From contig JANOET010000342.1 of NCBI GenBank assembly GCA_031413415.1, forward strand, positions 1 to 14,963: a stretch of 14,963 bases of DNA, in the 5' to 3' direction. Within the stretch, counting starts at the first letter, position 1, and every line of letters begins with the position of its first letter. Shown here one piece after another: positions 1 through 7,145 of the stretch. The notes beneath the pieces were generated by a model, which was given only the letters and a program-made list of their open reading frames with translations, had not been told where the DNA came from and made no database searches. This stretch comes from UBA668 sp031413415. Lineage in GTDB: Bacteria > Actinomycetota > Acidimicrobiia > Acidimicrobiales > Ilumatobacteraceae. The position numbers and the translations under genes are program-made.

Positions 1-112
1 CCGCCCGGACCGCGACCGCACGGATTTTTGCGGCAGAAATGACGGCGACGGACCATCCGTCGACCGGATTTCGCACCGAGGAGTGGTATGGCGAAAAAAG
101 TTGTCGCAATGG
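1..112 (+). other. Probable foreign left end with an L11-like gene start
   Basis: On the plus strand a GAGGAG ribosome-binding site (78-83) precedes ATG at 88, which reads MAKKVVAM and then departs into AAW and a stop at 121. MAKKVVA followed by hydrophobic-KLQ is the usual opening of ribosomal protein L11 (rplK). Upstream, 1-77 looks like an untranslated leader. The MOSC gene on the other strand loses its family match over the same stretch. Together these suggest a junction at about 105-125 with DNA from another locus or genome. Confidence 0.45.
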
Positions 113-814
113 CTGCTTGGTGATGGCAGCGCAACGTGGGCAGTCGTTCACGACCTCGATGACCGCGCTGCCGATGGCGAAGCGGCGGCCGGCCCATGCG
201 AACTCGGGGTGACCCGGCTCGTCGCCCGTGTCGACCACGAGCGTGGGGCGGAAACGACGGACGTCGACCACGGAGCCGGGCAACGCCTCGGCCATCGTCC
301 GCAACGCCGAGGTGGACATCACGAGCAGCGGGAAGCAGTCGTAGAAGGTGCCCGGTGGCGACTCGAACTCGAGCACCTTGTCGCCGAACTTCGCGAAGTC
401 GGGGAGCGGCTCGTCGTCCTCTCGGGCGAAGATGTCGCGGAGGTGGGCCATCGGATCGGTGATCGAGTCGTCGGGTTTGCGGCGGTAGAAGTCGAGGTCG
501 TCGGACGGCCGCAACGCCTCGAGTCGAACCGGGCGGCCGAGCTCTGCCGAGAGCACGGCGTCGGCGTCGTGATCCGAGCTGCGCACCGTGCGGCCGTCGG
601 GAAGGGTGATCGTGACCGCACCGCCTCCTGCGTGTGCCGCGGCGAGGCGCATGATGCCGGGTGTCTGTCGCGTGTTGGCCACGAACCCCCGCTCGACGTC
701 GCGCAACGCCCAGATGCGGTCGCCGACCAGACCCAGCTCGGTGAACTCGCCGTCGGGCACCCGGTTGCCGATCATCGACTTCACCGGGTACTCCCACATC
801 TCGGTCACGTGCAT
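1..814 (-). CDS. MOSC-domain protein, 3' end lost at window edge
   Basis: This reads as a MOSC-domain protein with an N-terminal beta-barrel, a family related to molybdenum-cofactor sulfurase C-termini whose members carry sulfur or bind Moco-like ligands. The N-terminus reads MHVTEMWEYPVKSMIG, the usual opening. GLVGDR follows at about residues 28-33, then RRFRP and the conserved cysteine motif DCPRC at residues 224-228. In relatives the cysteine motif is followed by a tail ending in N-L/V-G-V-Y-A and P-G-x-x-x-x-G-D. Here, from about residue 231 (position ~124), the frame stays open to the edge but no such tail appears in any frame, consistent with a foreign left end. The ATG at 814 has a strong AGGGGGA ribosome-binding site and lies 11 bp after the LOG stop, so it is the last visible gene of the tkt-tal operon. 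The family is confident; the substrate is unknown. Confidence 0.85.
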   Translation of the reverse strand, partial: MHVTEMWEYPVKSMIGNRVPDGEFTELGLVGDRIWALRDVERGFVANTRQTPGIMRLAAAHAGGGAVTITLPDGRTVRSSDHDADAVLSAELGRPVRLEALRPSDDLDFYRRKPDDSITDPMAHLRDIFAREDDEPLPDFAKFGDKVLEFESPPGTFYDCFPLLVMSTSALRTMAEALPGSVVDVRRFRPTLVVDTGDEPGHPEFAWAGRRFAIGSAVIEVVNDCPRCAAITKQPLRQLFSPYHSSVRNPVDGWSVAVISAAKIRAVAVRA

Positions 815-825
815 TTCGTTCCCCC

Positions 826-1839
826 TCAGAACGTGTTGCAGAGATCGATCATCTCGCGCAGGTCACCGTAGCCATGCTTGGCGAAGACGAACGCGATGCG
901 CGCCAGCTCGACCTTGTCCTGCTCCTTGCGTTCGGGTCCGATGGGTTCGGTGACATGGATGTCGCCGAACTTGCACAGATGGCCGAACCGTTGGTTCAGC
1001 TCGCCCACCTGCTCGGGCGTGGGTTGCTGGCGAAGCCGGATGACGAGCGTCTCACCCACGTATCGCATGGAGTCGTAGTTGCGGTAGAAGCCGATGATCT
1101 CGTTGACCGCCACCTCGGGATCGTCGGTGATGAGATACAACGAACGGTCGGCCTCGGCCACCAGGCCGCGTTCGACGAGCTGAGTGCGCACGAACGTGTC
1201 GACGGACTCCCAGTACTGGTCGCCGGGAACGTCGAGGAACACGATCGGCACCGGATTGCCCTTACCGGTCTGCGTCAGCGTGAGCAGTTCGAACGTCTCG
1301 TCGAGCGTGCCGAACCCGCCGGGCAGGCACACGAAGCCGAGGCTCTCCTTGATGAGCATCAGCTTGCGGGTGAAGAAGTACTTCATGCTCACGTACTTCG
1401 CGTCGCCGGCGATGATGGGGTTGGCGCCCTGCTCGAACGGCAAACGGATGGACACGCCGATCGAGTGCTCGCGTCCGGCACCCTCCATTCCGGCTTGCAT
1501 GATGCCCGGCCCGGCACCGGTGATGACCATCCAACCCTCGACGGCAAGCCGATACGAGACCTCTTTGGCCGCGGTGTACAGCGGGTCCTCGGTGGTCGTG
1601 CGGGCGGATCCGAAGACGGTGACCTTCGGGTCGTCGCGGGCGCGGTCGAACATCTCGAACGCGTCGCCCATCTCTTGCAGCGCCGCGGCGGCGATCTTCA
1701 GGTCGAGCGTCTCGGGACGCTGTTGGACGATGTCGACGGCGGCGCGTAACAGTTGCTGCGAGTGGCGCCTGCCCGCCCCCGGGGGAATGCCATCGAGCAG
1801 CGAGGCGATCAGTTCGTCGGCCGGATGCGGTTGGTCCAT
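826..1839 (-). CDS. LOG family protein (TIGR00730-type Rossmann fold), long form
   Basis: This 337-aa protein belongs to the LOG/lysine-decarboxylase-like family. Characterised members are nucleoside 5'-monophosphate phosphoribohydrolases that release the free base and ribose 5-phosphate. Visible motifs are VFGSAR (residues 75-80), TGAGPGIMQAG (108-118), FFTRKLML (155-162) and the signature PGGFGTLDE (173-181) with its catalytic glutamate. The usual LOG core is about 180-200 aa. This protein adds roughly 70 residues before it and 100 after it (FYRNYDSMRYVGETLVIRL onward), as in the longer actinobacterial versions. The chosen ATG at 1839 (MDQPHPADEL) lies 10 bp after the tal stop. An upstream extension would run through tal. 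Its place behind tkt and tal suggests that released ribose 5-phosphate feeds the pentose phosphate pathway; this link is inference. Substrate base unknown. Confidence 0.9.
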   Translation of the reverse strand: MDQPHPADELIASLLDGIPPGAGRRHSQQLLRAAVDIVQQRPETLDLKIAAAALQEMGDAFEMFDRARDDPKVTVFGSARTTTEDPLYTAAKEVSYRLAVEGWMVITGAGPGIMQAGMEGAGREHSIGVSIRLPFEQGANPIIAGDAKYVSMKYFFTRKLMLIKESLGFVCLPGGFGTLDETFELLTLTQTGKGNPVPIVFLDVPGDQYWESVDTFVRTQLVERGLVAEADRSLYLITDDPEVAVNEIIGFYRNYDSMRYVGETLVIRLRQQPTPEQVGELNQRFGHLCKFGDIHVTEPIGPERKEQDKVELARIAFVFAKHGYGDLREMIDLCNTF

Positions 1840-1849
1840 GGTGGCCGGC

Positions 1850-2953
1850 TCAGCCGAACGTCGCGGCCTTCTCGGCGAGCGCGTCGATGAGTTCGTCGAA
1901 GCTCTTCTGGAAGCTGGCGACGCCGTCGCGTTCCAGCTTCGCGGCGACGTCGTCGAGGTCGACTCCGACGGCGGTGATGGCAGCCCAGTCGGCCTCGGTC
2001 CGGGCGAGGTCGGCGTCGATGGTGCGGGCCACGATGCCATGGTCGGCGAACGCTTCGATGGTGGCGTCTGGCAGCGTGTTCACGGTGTTCGGACCGATGA
2101 GTTGGTCGACGTACAGCGTGTCGGGGTACGACGGGTTCTTGGTCGACGTGCTCGCCCACAGCGGACGCTGCGGCACGGCACCTTCGTCGGCCAGGGCCTG
2201 CCAGCGGCGACCACTGAACGTGCGCTCGAACGCGGCATAGGCCAGCTTCGCCTGGCAGATCGCGGCCTTGCCCTTCAACGCGAGCGCGTCGGGCGTACCG
2301 ATGGCATCGAGGCGGGCGTCGACCTCGCTGTCGACACGGCTGATGAAGAAGCTCGCCACACTGGCCACGTTGGCGAGGTCGGCGTCGACGGTTCCGGCGT
2401 ACTCCTCGAGGCCGTCGACGTATGCGTCCATCACCTTCTGGTAGCGGTCGAGGGAGAAGATGAGGGTGACGTTGATGTTGCGCCCCTCGGCGATCATCTG
2501 GCGAATGGCCGGGATGCCCTCCTCGGTGCCGGGGATCTTCACCATCAGGTTCGGTCGGCCGATGGTCTCGTGCAGCGCTCGGGCGGCCGCCTCGGTGCCG
2601 GGGCCATCGTGCGCCAGTGACGGCGCGACCTCGACGCTGACGAAGCCGTCGCCGCCGAAGCTGTCGTGGTAGAGCCTCGAGAAGGCGTCGAGGGCACCGT
2701 TGATGTCCTGCAGCACCATGCCCCAGTAGTGGTCCAGCGTGGTGCCGCCGGAGGCGACGAGTTCGCGAAACTGCTCGTCGTAGTCGGCCGAGCCCTGGAT
2801 GGCTTTCTGGAAGATCGTCGGGTTGCTGGTGAGGCCGCGAATGCCGGCGCGGATGAGCCGGTCGAGCTCGCCATCGGTGAGGTAGCTGCGCTTCAGGTTG
2901 TCGAGCCAGGGACTCTGACCGAACTCGTGATAGAGGTGGGCGAGGCGATCCAT
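1850..2953 (-). CDS. tal: Transaldolase
   Basis: Transaldolase moves a dihydroxyacetone unit between sedoheptulose 7-phosphate and glyceraldehyde 3-phosphate in the non-oxidative pentose phosphate pathway (cytosolic TIM barrel). The 367-aa length fits the bacterial TIGR00876-type family. Signatures are LTSNPTIFQKAI near residues 41-52, GFVSVEVAP near 103-111 and NLMVKIPGT at 135-143, where K139 is the Schiff-base lysine. STSTKNPSYPDTLYV and the GPNTVNTLPD motif lie towards the C-terminus. The ATG at 2953 starts 2 bp after the tkt stop (TGA-TC-ATG). An AAGGA ribosome-binding site at 2964-2968 sits inside the last codons of tkt, which supports translational coupling. Well supported. Confidence 0.97.
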   Translation of the reverse strand: MDRLAHLYHEFGQSPWLDNLKRSYLTDGELDRLIRAGIRGLTSNPTIFQKAIQGSADYDEQFRELVASGGTTLDHYWGMVLQDINGALDAFSRLYHDSFGGDGFVSVEVAPSLAHDGPGTEAAARALHETIGRPNLMVKIPGTEEGIPAIRQMIAEGRNINVTLIFSLDRYQKVMDAYVDGLEEYAGTVDADLANVASVASFFISRVDSEVDARLDAIGTPDALALKGKAAICQAKLAYAAFERTFSGRRWQALADEGAVPQRPLWASTSTKNPSYPDTLYVDQLIGPNTVNTLPDATIEAFADHGIVARTIDADLARTEADWAAITAVGVDLDDVAAKLERDGVASFQKSFDELIDALAEKAATFG

Positions 2954-2955
2954 GA

Positions 2956-4923
2956 TCAGCCGATCCTTCCCGCCAGCGCGGTGGCGCGGGCGACGACGTG
3001 GGCGACGTTGATGCCCAGCTTGTCCATGACGACGTTGCCCGGTGCGCTGGCACCGAAGCGGTCGATGCCGATGCTCTCGTCGGCGAACTGCGCCCAGCCG
3101 AACGTGACCCCGGCCTCGACCGACAGCACGGGCACGCCGGCGGGCAGCACGTCGGCGCGGTAGGGCGCAGGCTGGCCGAGGAAGCGGTCCCAGCTGGGCA
3201 TGCTGACGACACGGGTGCGGACACCCGCTGCGGCGAGCTCGTCGGCGGCTTCCACGCACAAGCTGACCTCGCTGCCGGTGGCGAGCAACACGACCTGGGG
3301 CGCATCGGCGTCGACGACCACGGCTGCGCCAACGTCGACGGCCGAGCCATCGGTGCAGACGGTGACGTTCTGGCGGGTGAGCACCAGCGCCGTGGGGCCG
3401 TCGTGCTGGACGGCGGCGCGCCATGCAGCGACGGTCTCGTTGGCGTCTGCCGGGCGGATGACCTGCAGCCCGGGGATGGCACGCAACGTGGCGACGTGCT
3501 CGACCGGCTGGTGGGTTGGCCCGTCCTCGCCGACACCGACGGAGTCGTGGGTGAAGACGAACACGACCTTCGCGGCGCTGAGTGCGGCCAGACGTACCGG
3601 TGGGCGCATGTAGTCGAGGAAGACGAAGAAGGTGCCGCCTGCGGGCAACACGCCGCCGTGCAGTGCCATGCCGACCATGGCCGAGCCCATGCCGTGCTCG
3701 CGCACGCCGTAGTGCACCTGGCGGCCGCCCGGCGAGGCTGCCGTCATCGGTGACTGGCCGGCGAGCTTGGTGCCGGTGTTGCCGGTGAGGTCGGCGGCGC
3801 CGGCGACCAGTCCGGGCACGGTGTCGAGGGAGGCGTTGAAGGCCTTCTCGATGGCGACTCGAGTCGCGATCTTCTCGCCCTGTTCGAACTTGGGCAGGGC
3901 GTCCTGCCAGCCGGCGATGCCGGTGGCGCCCCAACAGGCGTCCCACGCGGCGCGGTCGAGGCTGCTCGCGTCGAATCGCTGCTGCCACGCGGCGGTGGCG
4001 GCCTCGCCGCGCTCGGCGCAGTGCGCACGGTACGCGGCAACCAGCTCGGCCGGAGCCCAGAACGGTTCGTCGGGAACTCCCATGACGGCCTTGGTGCGGG
4101 TGACGTGCTCGGCGGTGAACGGGTTGCCGTGCGCCTCATGGCGATCGGTCAGGTCGGGACTGGGAGTGGCGATGTGCGACCGCAGGACGAGCAGGCTCGG
4201 TGCGTCGGTGATGGCCATCGCCCGACGCAGTGCCGCCTCGAGCGCATCGCAGTCGTCGGCGATCTCGCCGAGCTGCTCGACATGCCAGCCATAGGCCTGG
4301 AAGCGACCGGGCACGTCGTCGCTGTACGTGAGGTTGGTGTCGCCGTCGATGGTGATGTGGTTGTCGTCGTACACCACGACCAGGCCGCCGAGCTGCTGGT
4401 GACCGGCGAGCGATGCGGCCTCGTGGCTGACACCCTCCATGAGGCAGCCGTCGCCGGCGATGACGAACGTGTGGTGGTGCTGCACGTCGGCGCCGAACTG
4501 GGCGCGCAGGTGACGCTCGGCGAGGGCCATGCCCACTGCGTTGGCGAAGCCCTGACCCAGCGGACCGGTGGTGACCTCGACGCCGGCCGTATGGCCGACC
4601 TCGGGGTGGCCCGGCGTCGCCGAGCCCCTCTGGCGGAAGTTGCGGATGTCGTCGAGCTCGAGCCCGTATCCGGACAGGAAGAGCAGGGCGTACTGCAGAA
4701 TGCTGGCGTGCCCGGCCGACAGTACGAAGCGGTCGCGGTCGGCCCAGTGCGGCTGCGCCGGGTGATGCTGCATCACTCGTGAGTACAACGTGTGGGCCAG
4801 CGGCGCGAGCGCCATCGCCGTGCCCTGGTGGCCGCTCTTGGCATGGAGCGGGGCATCCATCGCCAATCCACGAATGAGCGCGATGGCCTGCTGTTCTTGT
4901 TCGGGGGTCAGGGTTCGGGGCAC
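2956..4923 (-). CDS. tkt: Transketolase
   Basis: Transketolase is a thiamine-diphosphate enzyme that transfers two-carbon units between pentose, triose, tetrose and heptose phosphates. Counting from the chosen start, visible landmarks are SGHQG (30-34; H32), LSAGHAS (68-74), GPLGQG (120-125), the TPP/metal motif GDGCLMEG with N188 (157-188), and REHGMG with catalytic E409 (408-413). HDSVGVGEDGPTHQPVEH (459-476) follows. The first site reads GHQGTAMALAP where GHPGAPM-type sequence is common, a variant of unknown weight. I chose the GTG at 4923 (MPRTLTPEQE, 655 aa), because the ATG at 4983 would add 20 unconserved residues and overlap the upstream gene by 40 bp. Neither start has a clear ribosome-binding site. 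It is the first clearly metabolic gene of the leftward operon and is tightly coupled to tal. Confidence 0.95.
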   Translation of the reverse strand: MPRTLTPEQEQQAIALIRGLAMDAPLHAKSGHQGTAMALAPLAHTLYSRVMQHHPAQPHWADRDRFVLSAGHASILQYALLFLSGYGLELDDIRNFRQRGSATPGHPEVGHTAGVEVTTGPLGQGFANAVGMALAERHLRAQFGADVQHHHTFVIAGDGCLMEGVSHEAASLAGHQQLGGLVVVYDDNHITIDGDTNLTYSDDVPGRFQAYGWHVEQLGEIADDCDALEAALRRAMAITDAPSLLVLRSHIATPSPDLTDRHEAHGNPFTAEHVTRTKAVMGVPDEPFWAPAELVAAYRAHCAERGEAATAAWQQRFDASSLDRAAWDACWGATGIAGWQDALPKFEQGEKIATRVAIEKAFNASLDTVPGLVAGAADLTGNTGTKLAGQSPMTAASPGGRQVHYGVREHGMGSAMVGMALHGGVLPAGGTFFVFLDYMRPPVRLAALSAAKVVFVFTHDSVGVGEDGPTHQPVEHVATLRAIPGLQVIRPADANETVAAWRAAVQHDGPTALVLTRQNVTVCTDGSAVDVGAAVVVDADAPQVVLLATGSEVSLCVEAADELAAAGVRTRVVSMPSWDRFLGQPAPYRADVLPAGVPVLSVEAGVTFGWAQFADESIGIDRFGASAPGNVVMDKLGINVAHVVARATALAGRIG

Positions 4924-4943
4924 GGTGTGACTGTACCCATGAC

Positions 4944-5339
4944 TCACGCCGGGGAGAGCAACGTGAGCGGCACCAGATGCCACGGCCCGCGGTCGATGCG
5001 GCAGTGGGCGAAGATCTGCTCGTAGGCGGTGAACTCGAGCTCACCGCGGACCAGGCGGTAGGTGAACTTGCCGGGCTCGACGGTGAACGGGCTGACGTTG
5101 CGGGCGATCTGTTCGTCGTCCTCGGAGAGCCCCTTGCGGAACACCACTTCGAAGACGCCGTTGCCGCTTTCGCCGGGCGGGCAGAAGATCACGGCCACCA
5201 GGTGGGGGGCGATGGTGACCGGCACCGGCGAGGGTGCCGCCATCGAGAACATCGCCCCGGTCAGGTCGATGCGGGTCGACGGACCGGGAGCCTGGCGAAT
5301 CTCGAAGTTCTCGACGAAGAGGGCACTGACGATCTGCAT
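4944..5339 (-). CDS. Hypothetical protein, 131 aa (DUF6941-like layout)
   Basis: I do not recognise a function. The protein is soluble, with no signal peptide or membrane segment, and looks all-beta: alternating hydrophobic stretches such as TRIDLTGAMFSM, APHLVAVIFCPP, GVFEVVF and GKFTYRLV. The opening MQIVSALFVENFEIR, a mid-chain beta strand and a late phrase of the type FTAYEQIFAHCRI loosely resemble the small actinobacterial DUF6941 proteins, but I cannot confirm this. The ATG at 5339 is the only sensible start. No strong ribosome-binding site is visible. It lies 20 bp upstream of tkt on the same strand and may head that operon. The 95-bp gap to the divergent hydrolase at 5435 should hold the promoters of both. 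Codon use matches its neighbours. Confidence 0.7.
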   Translation of the reverse strand: MQIVSALFVENFEIRQAPGPSTRIDLTGAMFSMAAPSPVPVTIAPHLVAVIFCPPGESGNGVFEVVFRKGLSEDDEQIARNVSPFTVEPGKFTYRLVRGELEFTAYEQIFAHCRIDRGPWHLVPLTLLSPA

Positions 5340-5434
5340 GGCGGCGAGGGTACCGGGCGTCGGGAAGTCGCGGAATCACGTGCGGCGGCGACGGGTACGG
5401 TGGGGTGGACCGCACAGCCACGGGAGCGCACGCC

Positions 5435-5989
5435 ATGACCACCTTGCCGGACCGTCCGAACACCGCCTTGATCGTGATCGACGTCCAGAATGGCGTGGTG
5501 GCGGAGGCTCACGAGCGTGACGCCGTCGTCGCCAACATCGCCGAACTGGTGGAGCGGGCGCGCCGCGAGGACGTACCGGTGGTGTGGGTGCAGCACGCCG
5601 ACGACGGCCTCGAGCGGGGCAGCGACGACTGGCGCATCGTGCCCGAGTTGCAGCCGGCAGCCGACGAGCCGCTGGTCGAGAAGCAGTACGGCGACTCGTT
5701 CGAGGCGACCGATCTGGAAGGCGTGCTCGCCGGCCTGGGAGTGGGGCGCCTGCTCGTCGTGGGCGCGCAGACCGATGCCTGCATCCGGTCCACGCTGCAC
5801 GGGGCGTTCACCCGGGGGTACGACACCACCCTGGTCGGCGACGCGCACACCACCGAGGATCAGTCGGAGTGGGGTGCCCCGTCGCCCGACAAGGTGATCG
5901 CCCACACCAACCTGTACTGGAAGTACCACGACGGTCCGGGCCGCACGGCGGGCACGGTCGACACAGCCGACGTGCAGTTCAGCGCCTGA
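5435..5989 (+). CDS. Isochorismatase-fold cysteine hydrolase
   Basis: This 184-aa protein has the isochorismatase-like alpha/beta fold. The family includes nicotinamidases, N-carbamoylsarcosine amidases and isochorismatases, all acting on small amides or vinyl ethers. The catalytic triad is visible: D16 in VIDVQNGV, K83 in VEKQYGDSF, and C116 in GAQTDACIRSTL, which also carries the cis-peptide region before TD. The ATG at 5435 has a GGGAG ribosome-binding site at 5422-5426. An in-frame GTG at 5405 would add ten residues without a ribosome-binding site. The zinc-binding D-x-H pattern of nicotinamidases is not evident, which argues against pncA. It is divergent from the unknown gene at 5339 and converges on parA with 22 bp between. 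The substrate cannot be told from sequence. Confidence 0.92.
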   Translation: MTTLPDRPNTALIVIDVQNGVVAEAHERDAVVANIAELVERARREDVPVVWVQHADDGLERGSDDWRIVPELQPAADEPLVEKQYGDSFEATDLEGVLAGLGVGRLLVVGAQTDACIRSTLHGAFTRGYDTTLVGDAHTTEDQSEWGAPSPDKVIAHTNLYWKYHDGPGRTAGTVDTADVQFSA

Positions 5990-6011
5990 ACACTCGCGTG
6001 CGTGGAGCGGC

Positions 6012-6770
6012 TCAGTCGCGGGTGGCGCGGCGCAGCTTCGCCCACAGGCTGTCGAACACGTCGGCCACGTCGGCGCTCCGCGACCCGTAGGCGTGCACCG
6101 GTCGGCGCTCGCCGATGGCCTGGTTGACGATGACCCGGTGGGGGATGACGGGTTGCCAGATGGCCCGCTTGCCGACGATGCGGATGAGTTCGTCATAGCG
6201 GCGGTCCGCTTCCGAGCTGACCGCGGGCACCTTGTTGACGATGACCCCGGTCAGTTCGAGGTCGGGGTTGTGGTTGTCCCACACGTCGTCGACCAGGTCG
6301 GCCACGGCACCGATGCCGCGAAGTCCGAGCGCCGACGGGTCGACCACGATGACGGCGTGGTCGGCGGCGGTGAGTCCGGCCGTGGAGAGCGCGCCCAGCG
6401 ATGGCGGACAATCGATGAGCACGGCGTGGAACTGGTCGGCGACGGCGTGGATGGCCTCGCGAAGACGATTCGGTGACCCTCCGTGGTCCTTGGCCATCAG
6501 GCGTGGCGACGACGGGATGAGCCACACCTCGCCACCCCATGCCGAGGGCACCATCGCCTTCGAGGCTGGCAGCCGACCCATGACCTCGGCGGCCGACGCT
6601 TCGACGAGTGCAGGGTCCAGGCCCAGTACCCAGGTGCTGGAACCCTGCGGGTCGAGGTCGACAACCAGGATCCGATGACCGGCCTGCGCAGCCGCCGAGG
6701 CCAGGCCCAGGGTGACGGTGGTCTTGCCAACGCCGCCTTTCTGATTCAGTATTGCCACCACTCGACCCAT
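6012..6770 (-). CDS. ParA-family ATPase (orphan)
   Basis: This 252-aa protein is a ParA/MinD-type deviant Walker-A ATPase. It opens MGRVVAILNQKGGVGKTT, with the signature KGGVGKT at residues 11-17. Walker A' VVDLDPQGSST and VLIDCPPSLG follow. It has no N-terminal DNA-binding extension, so it is of the short ParA/Soj type. Such ATPases position plasmids, chromosomes or protein clusters by switching between nucleoid-bound dimer and monomer. No parB-like gene or parS site is seen nearby, so its partner is not in the window. The ATG at 6770 immediately precedes the conserved strand. An upstream extension of the frame looks unconserved. No clear ribosome-binding site is seen, and a short or absent leader is possible. 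It is divergent from the small gene at 6903. Its cargo is unknown. Confidence 0.93.
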   Translation of the reverse strand: MGRVVAILNQKGGVGKTTVTLGLASAAAQAGHRILVVDLDPQGSSTWVLGLDPALVEASAAEVMGRLPASKAMVPSAWGGEVWLIPSSPRLMAKDHGGSPNRLREAIHAVADQFHAVLIDCPPSLGALSTAGLTAADHAVIVVDPSALGLRGIGAVADLVDDVWDNHNPDLELTGVIVNKVPAVSSEADRRYDELIRIVGKRAIWQPVIPHRVIVNQAIGERRPVHAYGSRSADVADVFDSLWAKLRRATRD

Positions 6771-6857
6771 CCGGCCATGTAAGCACGCGGCGCCCCGGTT
6801 CCGACGGCACACTCGGATCACCGCTGGTGGATGCCGCAGATTCACGCGTGGCCGGGG

Positions 6858-6863
6858 TAGAGT
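6858..6863 (+). promoter_or_regulatory. Possible -10 element for the small protein/bipA unit
   Basis: TAGAGT matches the TANNNT pattern of actinobacterial -10 boxes and would place a transcript start near 6870, about 32 nt before the GTG at 6903. No convincing -35 box lies 16-19 bp upstream. Position in the 132-bp divergent gap is the main support. Confidence 0.3.
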
Positions 6864-6902
6864 GGAATCCAATGTCAACTCTCTAGGTTCGGGAGCCCTA
6901 CC

Positions 6903-7091
6903 GTGAAGAAGGGTCGTCACCGCCGCTTCGAAGAAGCGCGGAAACTCAAGCAGGCCGGTCCCAGTGCGTTTGATCTGGGGTTCGGTGGGAACGATCATCG
7001 CCCGTCCACCGACGACGACGAGTACGCCGCACTTGCGGAGAAGTACGGCGTCAGCTTCGATGAAGACGACGACGACGAGACCGACGACTGA
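6903..7091 (+). CDS. Small charged hypothetical protein, 62 aa
   Basis: This is a small protein with a strongly split charge. A basic N-terminus (GTG start; MKKGRHRRFEEARKLKQ) is followed by a short FDLGFGG linker and an acidic C-terminus (EYAALAEKYGV, then FDEDDDDETDD). There is no cysteine, membrane segment or enzyme motif. The start is set by a GGGAG ribosome-binding site at 6891-6895, seven bases before GTG. I do not recognise the family. The basic-head, acidic-tail layout recalls small actinobacterial proteins such as DUF3073, but sequence identity is not evident. It lies 54 nt upstream of bipA on the same strand and in the same reading frame, with only its own TGA between the two, so both are probably on one transcript. 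An RNA- or ribosome-linked role is a guess. Confidence 0.75.
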   Translation: MKKGRHRRFEEARKLKQAGPSAFDLGFGGNDHRPSTDDDEYAALAEKYGVSFDEDDDDETDD

Positions 7092-7145
7092 TCTTCAACG
7101 AGGGGACCGCCGCGCCTGGAATCACCCCCCACGGCAGTCGCACAC

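Noticed and set aside
83..871. A 262-codon plus-strand frame beginning beside the GAGGAG site
   Set aside because: It is antisense to the MOSC gene. The GAGGAG site belongs better with the ATG at 88, in a different frame.
1184..2620. A 478-codon open frame on the plus strand
   Set aside because: It runs antisense across the LOG and tal genes and contains no motif; both opposing genes are firmly identified.
6873..6878. A perfect TTGACA on the minus strand upstream of parA
   Set aside because: No -10 box lies at 16-19 bp from it; the sequence there is GC-rich without a TANNNT.
7009..7091. GAC-rich tract as a microsatellite or repeat element
   Set aside because: It simply encodes the aspartate-rich tail of the small protein.
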